Of a stretch of DNA of 30,090 nucleotides, positions 16,624-23,641 are shown in pieces. The stretch is from Balneolaceae bacterium. Lineage in GTDB: Bacteria > Bacteroidota > Rhodothermia > Balneolales > Balneolaceae. The translations under genes and the position numbers were made by a program. The DNA is taken from the NCBI GenBank assembly GCA_007123985.1, contig SLGA01000302.1:1-30090 (forward strand), read 5' to 3'. The notes beneath the pieces were generated by a model, which saw nothing but the letters and a program-made list of their open reading frames with translations, ran no database searches and was not told the DNA's origin. How positions within the stretch are numbered: the stretch's first letter is position 1; each line of letters starts with the position of its first letter.

Positions 16624-17061
16624 ATGAAAAACAGATATCTTATTCCGCTTTTATTGATTGCATCAATCTCAATTATGAGTTGCAGCGACAATAGCGTTGG
16701 CACATCGAACGATGAGCTTGATGAATGTTTTGGTACATCCATTCCATTTCCGGCTACTGCAACAATAACAGCATGCATCGGACGGCAAGCAGGTTCTGAT
16801 TTAATACGAGGGGCGGTATTTGAACCGGGCATATCGTGGTCGGAAACACTGAAATTCTTCTCAGATAATTATAGCTCAGGCAGTTGGAATCTTGTGAAAG
16901 AAGACATACCTACGAGAACGGCAGGAGAGCGTACCGCAGAGTGGGACATTATCGGGCCCGATTTTGATGTGCTTATTTCTGTAACAGCATTCGGTGATGA
17001 TGAAGTTGGTGTATCTATGGTAGGTGTAATAGGAATGTACGATTCAGGTGTAGTTAATTAA
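16624..17061 (+). CDS. Small lipoprotein, first of six (function unknown)
   Basis: A 145-residue predicted lipoprotein: signal MKNRYLIPLLLIASISIMSC with lipid Cys20, followed by the acidic linker SDNSVGTSNDELDE. The body runs from IPFPATATITACIG to VSMVGVIGMYDSG. The part SWSETLKFFSDNYSSGSWNL, then TAEWDIIGPDFDVLISVTA, recalls a small alpha/beta domain seen in many uncharacterised bacterial lipoproteins: a helix leading to a fibre-like 'GW/SW' turn, then strands. I do not recognise a named family with certainty. Two further cysteines (35 and 51) could pair after export. It starts the plus-strand lipoprotein series, 45 nt before the next gene, and is divergent from the stress protein. Confidence 0.75.
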   Translation: MKNRYLIPLLLIASISIMSCSDNSVGTSNDELDECFGTSIPFPATATITACIGRQAGSDLIRGAVFEPGISWSETLKFFSDNYSSGSWNLVKEDIPTRTAGERTAEWDIIGPDFDVLISVTAFGDDEVGVSMVGVIGMYDSGVVN

Positions 17062-17106
17062 TTCAAGAACAGGTTCAACTGAAAGCAGATCATCAAACAT
17101 TCAGGC

Positions 17107-17787
17107 ATGAAAATTTTGAGATTGAAATGTTATTCATATGTGTTCATTCTGATGTTTGTGGCTTGTGGAGACCGGGATGATGCCGGAGTTCGAGTAGCCA
17201 ACTCAATGTTATCAGAACAGGAAACAGGAGGGGCAGCTCCTGCATCATTATTAAGCGAAACAGATCATGTCCTTGAAATACCGGAAGCCGGTACTGCGGT
17301 GATAAAAGTTGGCGAAATGGTATATCACTTCGATGATTTGCAGAAATGCGAAATAGAACGAAAAGGCAGTGTTGAAGTTTTTAGTGCATTTGGAACAGGT
17401 AACCTCGAAGATGGACGCAGATCGGAGTTTGAAATGATACGCAGAGTAAATAATAGCGGAGAAATTGCCTCAGGCGACAGGCATGAACGCGATTTCGTCC
17501 GGATCTCTGTTCATGTAAGCACCCCGGGTAATAATCTGCAAAGTTTTTGGCTTACATCACAGGCCGGCTCAAGAAGAAATCAGCCCGGTGACGATGTATG
17601 GATGGAATATGGCCAGGATAATTTACTTCCCTTTATTTATGTGCAGGAAAAAAGTCCCGGAATAATGGCTACGGCAGTCGCCAATCTAAGCCGCCAAAAA
17701 ATTGTACCGGAGTACTACGACGGAATTGATTTGGATAAAATTCTGGGCGAAGGTAAAACTGAACTTGCAGTGGTATGTAATCCGTAA
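17107..17787 (+). CDS. Small lipoprotein with two-cysteine domain (function unknown)
   Basis: A 226-residue predicted lipoprotein: signal MKILRLKCYSYVFILMFVAC with lipid Cys20, then GDRDD and a low-complexity linker to about residue 52. The globular part has VGEMVYHFDDLQKCEIE with Cys81, a strand VEVFSAFGTG, and a C-terminus ending in TELAVVCNP with Cys224. The two cysteines are placed to form one disulfide joining the first strands to the last. The same plan (cysteine in an early strand, cysteine a few residues from the end) recurs in the gene at 19683 and recalls the mycobacterial LpqH fold; this is a structural guess, not a sequence match. No enzyme motif is visible. Confidence 0.72.
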   Translation: MKILRLKCYSYVFILMFVACGDRDDAGVRVANSMLSEQETGGAAPASLLSETDHVLEIPEAGTAVIKVGEMVYHFDDLQKCEIERKGSVEVFSAFGTGNLEDGRRSEFEMIRRVNNSGEIASGDRHERDFVRISVHVSTPGNNLQSFWLTSQAGSRRNQPGDDVWMEYGQDNLLPFIYVQEKSPGIMATAVANLSRQKIVPEYYDGIDLDKILGEGKTELAVVCNP

Positions 17788-17827
17788 AATTTAACTTTGA
17801 AAGAATTAACACATAAAAGATAAAACG

Positions 17828-18403
17828 ATGAAATCATTCTTGAACATTATAACTCTGGCTATTCTTATGGCTGTAACTATATCCTGCTCAGACAATGGGA
17901 GCAACTCAACCGGACTGGACGAAATTTTCGGTTCAATTTCTATGACCGTAACCGGTGCGATTGATGCAGTTCATGAATGCGATAACCGTGCCAGCTGTGT
18001 GGTGAGTTTTGGCGAAGTAATCACAGAAATAGGTAGTACAACGATCTATACCTGGCAGATCGAAGCAGGAGATTTTACAACATTTCTGCCCTTTGGCTTC
18101 AGTTCAACTTCTTTTAATAGCCCTGTAAACAGGCCTGCACCGGGATCATATACATTGGGATCTGGAATGGCCCCCTCTTTTGAAGCCGGCTACAGCAATA
18201 TTGAAGGCGGATTGAATGATGATTTTAGCTTCGAAACAACAGATAGTGTAGGCGGTACTCTGGTTATTGAAACATCTACCAATGAGCGTGTAACCGGCAG
18301 TTTTGAATTTGACGCAATCCACATTGATGAAGGCGACAACAGAACCATTACTGTAACAGGCACTTTTGAGGCCATTAATGAAGAACTGTTAGAGGGCTTG
18401 TAA
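17828..18403 (+). CDS. Small lipoprotein, paralog A of a beta-rich family
   Basis: A 191-residue predicted lipoprotein: signal with LMAVTISC, lipid Cys20, then SDNGSNSTGLDE. The globular domain starts with FGSISMTVTGAID and carries PAPGSYTLGSG in the middle. It ends with GGTLVIETSTNERVTGSFEF and ITVTGTFEAI. These three blocks recur in the next two genes, making them paralogs. The block pattern is like the all-beta DUF6252/DUF5025-type lipoproteins common in Bacteroidota, in which a 'GTL.I......V.GTF.F.A' repeat ends the domain. This copy lacks the cysteine pair of its two siblings and instead has Cys residues in the early stretch HECDNRASC. The gap to the next gene is 14 nt. Confidence 0.75.
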   Translation: MKSFLNIITLAILMAVTISCSDNGSNSTGLDEIFGSISMTVTGAIDAVHECDNRASCVVSFGEVITEIGSTTIYTWQIEAGDFTTFLPFGFSSTSFNSPVNRPAPGSYTLGSGMAPSFEAGYSNIEGGLNDDFSFETTDSVGGTLVIETSTNERVTGSFEFDAIHIDEGDNRTITVTGTFEAINEELLEGL

Positions 18404-18417
18404 ACCACGATTTAAAC

Positions 18418-18990
18418 ATGAAACAAAAGCACTTAATACTTCTAAGTTCAGCACTCCTGGTATGGTCGTGCTCCGACTCTAATTCGGCCAACGAATTTGG
18501 TGACGGAGATTATGGTGAGGTAACCTTCACCATCACCGGGGATACAGAGGGTGAGGCATCCGGTGCTGCTTTTTTTGAAAATCAAACATCCGGTAGTGAT
18601 GGTGATTTTTATTTTGAGTTGATTTTTATGGATGGAATTGACGGTCCTGAAACCTATCGGTTCACAATTGGACGGTATCGGGGGGAAGCTTTCATGCCAC
18701 CGGCATCCGGCACCTATCAAATAGATGGCAATCCATTTAACTTCTCAGCAGCCTACGAATATTCAACCGGTACCTTCACCGGCACCGACAGATACACCGA
18801 TCAGTATTGTGAAGATGCTTTTGAAACTGGTGGCGAACTGGTAATAAGCTCAATTTCGGGTTCTCAGGTGAGCGGTACGTTCAGTTTTACAGTAGCCGGA
18901 TTTGATGATCTGAACGATTGCAACCTTCTTGGTTATGTGGAGCTGACAGGGACATTCAGAGCAGTACCTTTCGAAAATTTGTTCTTCTAA
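18418..18990 (+). CDS. Small lipoprotein, paralog B of a beta-rich family
   Basis: A 190-residue predicted lipoprotein: signal MKQKHLILLSSALLVWSC with lipid Cys18, then SDSNSANEFGDGDYGE. The domain begins GEVTFTITGDTEGEASGAAF, has PASGTYQIDG in the middle, and ends with GGELVISSISGSQVSGTFSF and VELTGTFRAV. The stretch QYCEDAF before the GGELVI block and NDCNLLG after it supply a cysteine pair, also present in the next gene at equivalent places, suggesting a disulfide bracing the terminal hairpin. It starts 14 nt after the previous stop, the tightest junction in the series. Function unknown. Confidence 0.76.
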   Translation: MKQKHLILLSSALLVWSCSDSNSANEFGDGDYGEVTFTITGDTEGEASGAAFFENQTSGSDGDFYFELIFMDGIDGPETYRFTIGRYRGEAFMPPASGTYQIDGNPFNFSAAYEYSTGTFTGTDRYTDQYCEDAFETGGELVISSISGSQVSGTFSFTVAGFDDLNDCNLLGYVELTGTFRAVPFENLFF

Positions 18991-19025
18991 CATATTATTA
19001 AATAATAAAAAATAAACAAATAGAT

Positions 19026-19631
19026 ATGAGTAATAAGTTGTTGAAGTTTACATCGCTAATAACTGTAATTATGATTTTTGGCTGGGGCTGTTCCGACAAC
19101 TCTTCCGGACCTGATCTCGATAACGGAATGGGTCAGGTTTCACTCACAGTGAGCGGGGATGTTCAGGGACAAAAAACCGGCCAGGCCGATTTTTACGGCG
19201 ACGAACCGGGAGGGCAAGGAATACATTATTGGGAATTAAGTTTTAACGATTTTAGTCCGCAAACGTATTCAATGCAGCTCTCTTTGATGGATTTTGAAGA
19301 GATCCCGCGGCCATCACCCGGTACGTATGAAATCGGTTTTGATCCGCCAAATCCTTTCCAGGAGCAAGGCGAATCTGTATTCTTTGGAATTTACACACAT
19401 ATACCAAACGGCAGCTTTTCAAATGCAGTGGAATTTGAAACAGGTCTGTTCTGTACGGAAGAATCACCGAGAGGCGGCACTCTGGTGATTACAAACTCAA
19501 GTTCCGAGAGTGTATCGGGTTCATTTCAGTTTACTGCTGCGAACTACGATTTTGATGACTCGGGAAATTGTGTCTTATCGGGTGAAGTAGAAGTTTCCGG
19601 AGAGTTCAACGCAAGAGCCCGCCAGTTCTGA
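19026..19631 (+). CDS. Small lipoprotein, paralog C of a beta-rich family
   Basis: A 201-residue predicted lipoprotein with a signal ending IMIFGWGC (lipid Cys22; Gly at -3 makes the lipobox less canonical), then SDNSSGPDLDN. The domain aligns with the previous protein throughout: GQVSLTVSGDVQGQKTGQAD, PSPGTYEIGF, GGTLVITNSSSESVSGSFQF and VEVSGEFNA. The cysteines of LFCTEES and GNCVLSG match the pair in paralog B. Preceded by an AT-rich 35-nt gap, followed by 51 nt to the last gene of the series. DNA identity between copies looks only moderate, so the duplications are not recent. Function unknown. Confidence 0.76.
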   Translation: MSNKLLKFTSLITVIMIFGWGCSDNSSGPDLDNGMGQVSLTVSGDVQGQKTGQADFYGDEPGGQGIHYWELSFNDFSPQTYSMQLSLMDFEEIPRPSPGTYEIGFDPPNPFQEQGESVFFGIYTHIPNGSFSNAVEFETGLFCTEESPRGGTLVITNSSSESVSGSFQFTAANYDFDDSGNCVLSGEVEVSGEFNARARQF

Positions 19632-19682
19632 TGGAGGTGAAATAACAGTTTTTACGCTAAAACAATCAATGGATAATAAACT

Positions 19683-20243
19683 ATGACAGTATTAAACTAT
19701 AAAAAACTGCAACACTTGCTCTGTGTAATTGCTCTAATCAGCATAACAGCCGCCTGTTCAAATAGTGATGAAACCCGTGGAGATGCAAATGGTGAGCGTT
19801 TAATGCAGCAGCAAGAATCAACTAACCAGGCAGAACGAGAAGTAGCTGGAACAATAACCTGGGGTGGTTCAGATGCGCAACCGCTGCAGCAGGTTCGGTG
19901 CGGACATCGGGGAGATGAATATATTATGAATGCTATGGGTGATAATTTTAACTTACGAATTTATTTTCGTGATCCGGATGGAGGAACTGCGATTGATTTT
20001 TCAAAGCGAAGGTCATTTGATTTGAGATTCAATGAAAATCATGAATACTCAGCTGTCAGATTTTATTATCCGAATTTTTTGGAAAGTGATGGACATGTTT
20101 CTGCTTCGGCAGAAGGCGCAAAAGGAGAAGCGGAACTCATAAACCCGATAAATCTAAGCGGGGCAGATTTGGTTGATTTGCTCGGGTCAACTCTCACTTA
20201 CGATTTTTCGTGTTCTCATGATCTTAACGGTCGCCGTCTTTAA
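19683..20243 (+). CDS. Small lipoprotein, last of six (function unknown)
   Basis: A 186-residue predicted lipoprotein: signal with VIALISITAAC, lipid Cys25, then SNSDETRGDANGE and a Gln/Glu-rich linker to about residue 53. The globular part shows GTITWGG, LQQVRCGHRGDEYIMNAMG with Cys73, a strand LRIYFRDPDGG, and a C-terminus LTYDFSCSHDL with Cys177. The early and late cysteine positions, together with an alternating penultimate segment (GHVSASAEGAKGEAELI), parallel the gene at 17107, so the two may be remote paralogs. LpqH-like topology is a guess. It ends the lipoprotein series; 82 nt follow before the radical SAM gene, which has its own promoter. Confidence 0.7.
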   Translation: MTVLNYKKLQHLLCVIALISITAACSNSDETRGDANGERLMQQQESTNQAEREVAGTITWGGSDAQPLQQVRCGHRGDEYIMNAMGDNFNLRIYFRDPDGGTAIDFSKRRSFDLRFNENHEYSAVRFYYPNFLESDGHVSASAEGAKGEAELINPINLSGADLVDLLGSTLTYDFSCSHDLNGRRL

Positions 20244-20291
20244 GCATTCATTTATTGCTATGTTGAATACGGGTTAGTAGCAGACATGGCG

Positions 20292-20322
20292 TTTGAATAT
20301 ATGTGCAAAATATGTACATTTG
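20292..20322 (+). promoter_or_regulatory. Perfect Bacteroidota-type promoter for the radical SAM gene
   Basis: TTTG (20292-20295), exactly 19 nt, then TACATTTG (20315-20322), a full match to TTTG-N19-TAnnTTTG. The ATG of the next gene begins only 4 nt after the -7 element, so the predicted transcript starts at or next to the start codon. Confidence 0.65.
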
Positions 20323-20325
20323 TGA

Positions 20326-21375
20326 ATGGCAAAACCCCTGCGTGGCCGCGGATCGGCCTACAATCTAATAATTCGATTTGTTGATACTCATCTTCAATAT
20401 GATCTGGATGAAGCGACAGGAACACTTCCAAAGCCAAAAACAGAGCTTCTGAAAGACCACACATCCGGAATCATATCCAGGAATAACAGTCCGGATATCG
20501 GTTTTGATGTAAGTGTAAATCCGTATCGGGGCTGTGAGCATGGTTGTGTGTATTGTTATGCCCGCCCTACGCATGAATTTCTTGGGATGAGTGCCGGTCT
20601 CGATTTTGAATCGAAAATTGTGGTGAAATATGATGCGCCGGATCTTCTCAGAAAAGAGCTCGCCAAAAAATCATGGAAACCACAAACCCTGGTGATGAGT
20701 GGTGTTACAGACCCATATCAGCCCATCGAAAAAAAGCTGAGGATTACCCGTGGTTGTGTAGAGGTGTTGGCGGAGTGTTTCCATCCGCTGGTTATCATCA
20801 CCAAAAATTATCTTGTAACACGCGATATTGATCTTTTCACAAAACTGGCAGAAAAAAATGCCGTGCGTATTGTGATCTCTGTTACATCGTTAGATGCCTC
20901 CATAACTGAAACGATGGAACCGCGAACATCACGCCCCAACAAAAGACTTCAGGCCATACGGGAACTGACAGAAGCTGGTATTCCTGTTCATGTGAATATT
21001 GCACCGGTTATTCCCGGATTAACAGATGATGAAATTGTTCCCATTATGGAAGCTGTAGCCGGCGCTGGGGCTTCATCGGTATCTCTTGCAAACCTGAGGC
21101 TTCCGTTCGGAGTAAAAGATCTCTTCATCAAATGGCTGGAAGACCATCATCCCAATAGAAAAGAAAAGGTGCTAAATCGTATAAAGAGCCTGAAAAACGG
21201 GAAGCTAAATCGTGCGGAATTTGGTGAGCGATTTCGGGTGGACGGGCCGTATGGAGAGCAGTTTCGTCAGCTTATGAAGATTCAAGCAAGAAGGTTGGGG
21301 CTAAACAGAGAACAGGTACCATTGGCAGTAAAACATTTCACACGCCCGGTGACGGATCAGTTATCACTTTTTTGA
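20326..21375 (+). CDS. PA0069 family radical SAM protein (SplB-like)
   Basis: A 349-residue radical SAM enzyme. The 4Fe-4S/SAM motif is in NPYRGCEHGCVYCYARPTHE (CxxxCxYC pattern, about residues 63-82). It is followed by FESKIVVKYDAPDLL, TLVMSGVTDPYQPIEKKL and PVHVNIAPVIPGLTD. This order is typical of the PA0069 group related to spore photoproduct lyase. The substrate of the group is not established to my knowledge. The N-terminal PLRGRGSAYN matches the group's conserved GRGa.xN start, so the ATG at 20326 is most likely right despite a promoter element 4 nt upstream. It is a single gene, followed by 118 nt before the thioredoxin-like gene. Confidence 0.88.
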   Translation: MAKPLRGRGSAYNLIIRFVDTHLQYDLDEATGTLPKPKTELLKDHTSGIISRNNSPDIGFDVSVNPYRGCEHGCVYCYARPTHEFLGMSAGLDFESKIVVKYDAPDLLRKELAKKSWKPQTLVMSGVTDPYQPIEKKLRITRGCVEVLAECFHPLVIITKNYLVTRDIDLFTKLAEKNAVRIVISVTSLDASITETMEPRTSRPNKRLQAIRELTEAGIPVHVNIAPVIPGLTDDEIVPIMEAVAGAGASSVSLANLRLPFGVKDLFIKWLEDHHPNRKEKVLNRIKSLKNGKLNRAEFGERFRVDGPYGEQFRQLMKIQARRLGLNREQVPLAVKHFTRPVTDQLSLF

Positions 21376-21493
21376 TAGTGGTTCACAACCTGAATGCAAC
21401 ATTATATGCCCGCCACAAAACGTCTGTGGATTGAATTTTGTTTATCTTTTGTTTTAACTATTCAAATAACAATACAAATAAAAAATCGATTTT

Positions 21494-22075
21494 ATGGCAG
21501 CAGTAAAATCAACCATGCTCGAACTTGGCACAGAAGCACCTGACTTTTCATTAAAAGATGCCGTTTCGGGCAAAACCGTATCACTTCGCGATTACAGGGG
21601 AAACAGGGGAGTTTTGGTAATGTTTATATCGAATCACTGTCCCTACGTAAAATTAATCAAAGAACATTTGGCCCAATATGCAGCCGATTATATGCCAAAG
21701 GATGTGGCGGTGGTTGCAATCGCATCAAACGATATTGAAAATTACCCGGATGACAGCCCTGAAAAAATGAAGGAGGATGCTGAAAAGTTTGGGTATCCAT
21801 TTCCGTACCTTTTTGATGAAACACAACATGTGGCAAAAGCTTACAAAGCCGCATGTACACCTGATCTCTTTCTGTTTGATGAGAAGCATGAACTCTACTA
21901 CCGGGGACAGTTTGATGATGCACGGCCAAAAAACGATATCAAACCAACCGGTAAGGATTTAAGAGATGCCACAGAACTGATGCTGGCTGGCAAACCCGCG
22001 CCTGATAAACAGACTCCAAGCATCGGCTGTAATATCAAATGGAAAAAAGGTAATGAACCGGAGTACTTTGGCTAA
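21494..22075 (+). CDS. Thioredoxin-fold peroxiredoxin-like protein
   Basis: A 193-residue AhpC/TSA-Redoxin-type protein. It starts with the peroxiredoxin-like LGTEAPDFSLKDAVSGKTVSL and GNRGVLVMFISNHCPYVKLI, where CPYV occupies the active-site position but with one cysteine instead of CxxC. Two more cysteines follow, in KAACTPDLFLFD (the cis-Pro region, TPD) and SIGCNIKWK near the end. The TPDLFLFD and GQFDDARP motifs are those of the widespread 'thioredoxin family protein' group. The electron acceptor and partner are unknown; a cytoplasmic location is suggested by the absence of a signal peptide. Its last 23 nt overlap the start of pdxH, so the two are cotranscribed and probably translationally coupled. 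Confidence 0.85.
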   Translation: MAAVKSTMLELGTEAPDFSLKDAVSGKTVSLRDYRGNRGVLVMFISNHCPYVKLIKEHLAQYAADYMPKDVAVVAIASNDIENYPDDSPEKMKEDAEKFGYPFPYLFDETQHVAKAYKAACTPDLFLFDEKHELYYRGQFDDARPKNDIKPTGKDLRDATELMLAGKPAPDKQTPSIGCNIKWKKGNEPEYFG

Positions 22076-22721
22076 TAAAGTTCAGAGAGATGTTTCTTCT
22101 CTTCGCGAAAATTATACAAAGGGTGGCCTTTTAGAAGAAGAGTTGCCCGATCATCCTATCAAATTGTTTAAAGAATGGTTCGATGAAGCAGTGCAATCGG
22201 GCACACATGAGCCAAATGCTATGGCCCTTGCCACAACCGATGCCGATGGACATGCCAATGTTCGGTATGTTTTAATGAAGGGCATTAAAGAAAACTCCAT
22301 TCAGTTCTACACCAATTATGAAAGTGATAAAGGAAAAGAACTTTCTGTAAATCCTTATGCATCAGTAGTTTTTTGGTGGCCTGAACTTGAGAGACAGGTA
22401 AGAATTCGCGGAAGCGTGGAAAAAATGAGCGAAGAAAAGAGTTCAGCCTATTTCAAATCACGCCCCCGGGGGAGCCAAATAGGTGCATGGGCGTCTGATC
22501 AAAGCAGACTGGCACACGGGAGGGAAGAACTTGAAGAACGGTTCAAAAACGAAGAAGAAAAGTATGGAGTTGAAGAGATTCCAAAGCCACCATTTTGGGG
22601 AGGTTACGAAATTCATATAGAACAGGTTGAGTTCTGGCAGGGGAGGCCGGGACGCCTTCATGACAGGGTTCAATTTGCTCGACATGAAAGCAAATGGGAA
22701 AAAAAACGACTGCAGCCATAA
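22053..22721 (+). CDS. pdxH: Pyridoxamine 5'-phosphate oxidase
   Basis: A 222-residue FMN enzyme that oxidises pyridoxine or pyridoxamine 5'-phosphate to PLP. Present in order are: MALATTDADGHANVRYVLMK; YTNYESDKGKEL; WPELERQVRIRGSVEKM; the conserved SRPRGSQIGAWASDQS; WGGYEIHIEQVEFWQGRPGR; and the extreme C-terminus WEKKRLQP. The last of these is the LxP end that contacts substrate in the family. Length is normal. The ATG lies inside the upstream thioredoxin-like gene (23-nt overlap); the next in-frame alternative is a TTG at 22068. trmB follows after 3 nt. Confidence 0.95.
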   Translation: MNRSTLANKVQRDVSSLRENYTKGGLLEEELPDHPIKLFKEWFDEAVQSGTHEPNAMALATTDADGHANVRYVLMKGIKENSIQFYTNYESDKGKELSVNPYASVVFWWPELERQVRIRGSVEKMSEEKSSAYFKSRPRGSQIGAWASDQSRLAHGREELEERFKNEEEKYGVEEIPKPPFWGGYEIHIEQVEFWQGRPGRLHDRVQFARHESKWEKKRLQP

Positions 22722-22724
22722 AGA

Positions 22725-23387
22725 ATGGGGAAGAAGAATAAAACCGGGCGAATAGAAGACGTAAATCGCTTTCCAAATGTAATTCAGTATGTGGATTTTG
22801 AGGATGAGCACGATCTGAAAGGGAAGTGGAGTTCTGATGAATTTGGAAATGGAAATCCAATTACACTGGAACTTGCTTGTGGTAAAGGAGAATACTCCGT
22901 GGATCTTGCAAAAAAATACCCGGACAGGAATTTTGTCGGGGTTGATATTAAAGGGCCAAGAATCTGGGTTGGAGCGAAAGAGGCTCTTGATAACAGTATC
23001 CCCAACGTTCGCTTTCTGCGGGCATTTATTGATCATCTTGAGAATTACTTTTCAAAAGATGAGGTGGAAGAGATCTGGATTCCATTTTCCGATCCGTACT
23101 TAAAAAAGCCGAAGAAACGTCTTACTTCCCCAAAATTTTTGAAGATCTACCGAAATGTGCTGAAACCGGGTGGAATCATTCATGTAAAAACGGATTCAAA
23201 AGTACTGTTTGAATACACACTGAGGGTTATAAATAAAGAAAATCTGAAGATTGTAAGCCGTATCGATAATGTGTATCAGGATGCTCCTGATCACGAACTG
23301 CTCACCACCATCCAAACGTATTACGAAAAAATGCATCTCGAAGAGGGGAAAACCATTCATTATGTAGCTTTTAAGCTGAGTAGCTGA
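22725..23387 (+). CDS. trmB: tRNA (guanine-N7-)-methyltransferase
   Basis: A 220-residue SAM-dependent methyltransferase making m7G46 in tRNA variable loops. The SAM site is ITLELACGKGEYSVDLAKKY (about residues 46-65), followed by NFVGVDIKGPRIWVGA. The TrmB signature usually reading FPDPxxKxxxxKRR is here PFSDPYLKKPKKRLTS, a Bacteroidota-like variant with Ser replacing the first Pro. GGIIHVKTDS and the final FEYTLRVI complete the fold. It starts 3 nt after pdxH and is the last gene of the operon. Its stop codon lies inside a triple 8-bp tandem repeat at 23374-23397. Confidence 0.92.
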   Translation: MGKKNKTGRIEDVNRFPNVIQYVDFEDEHDLKGKWSSDEFGNGNPITLELACGKGEYSVDLAKKYPDRNFVGVDIKGPRIWVGAKEALDNSIPNVRFLRAFIDHLENYFSKDEVEEIWIPFSDPYLKKPKKRLTSPKFLKIYRNVLKPGGIIHVKTDSKVLFEYTLRVINKENLKIVSRIDNVYQDAPDHELLTTIQTYYEKMHLEEGKTIHYVAFKLSS

Positions 23388-23397
23388 GTAGCTGAGA
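23374..23397. repeat. Triple 8-bp tandem repeat across the trmB stop
   Basis: AGCTGAGT at 23374-23381 and 23382-23389, and AGCTGAGA at 23390-23397: three adjacent copies, the last with one change. The TGA stop of trmB sits in the second copy. Copies after the stop are non-coding, so expansion there would be neutral. Confidence 0.75.
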
Positions 23398-23641
23398 TGT
23401 ATCTTGAACTTTGTGTGGGGGGGCTCGAATTCGTTCCGCTTCGCTACACTGCGCCTGCCTTCCGTAGCACCAAACACAAGCGAGCTCAAACTGATGAGGA
23501 GTACACTAAAAAACCGTCACATCGATCGCACTGAGGAGCGAAAGCGACGAATGAAGTCGAGATGCATGTTGAAAATTTGATTTAAGCCGCTACTTTTTTT
23601 TGATCATTGATTCATGTGATTTCTGATTTTCATCCTCGCCT
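23388..23641. other. Gene-free stretch with a candidate dispersed repeat
   Basis: No coding region was found in the 319 nt between trmB and tetR; the promoter and operator of tetR occupy the right end. Two parts stand out. One, at about 23413-23475, has a seven-G run, the palindrome CGAATTCG and a GC-rich segment unlike the AT-rich neighbours. The other, at about 23513-23569, contains GAGGAGCGAAAGCGACGAA flanked by GTCACATCGATCG and GTCGAGATG as an imperfect dyad. The second part looks like the short dispersed intergenic repeats of the type GTCATnnCGAGGAGCGAAAGCGACGAA found in many bacterial genomes. No transposase or terminal repeats are seen. Confidence 0.45.

Noticed and set aside
22458..23036. 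192-codon open frame on the minus strand
   Set aside because: It spans the antisense of the pdxH-trmB junction, and its phenylalanine/serine-rich translation is typical of a shadow frame.
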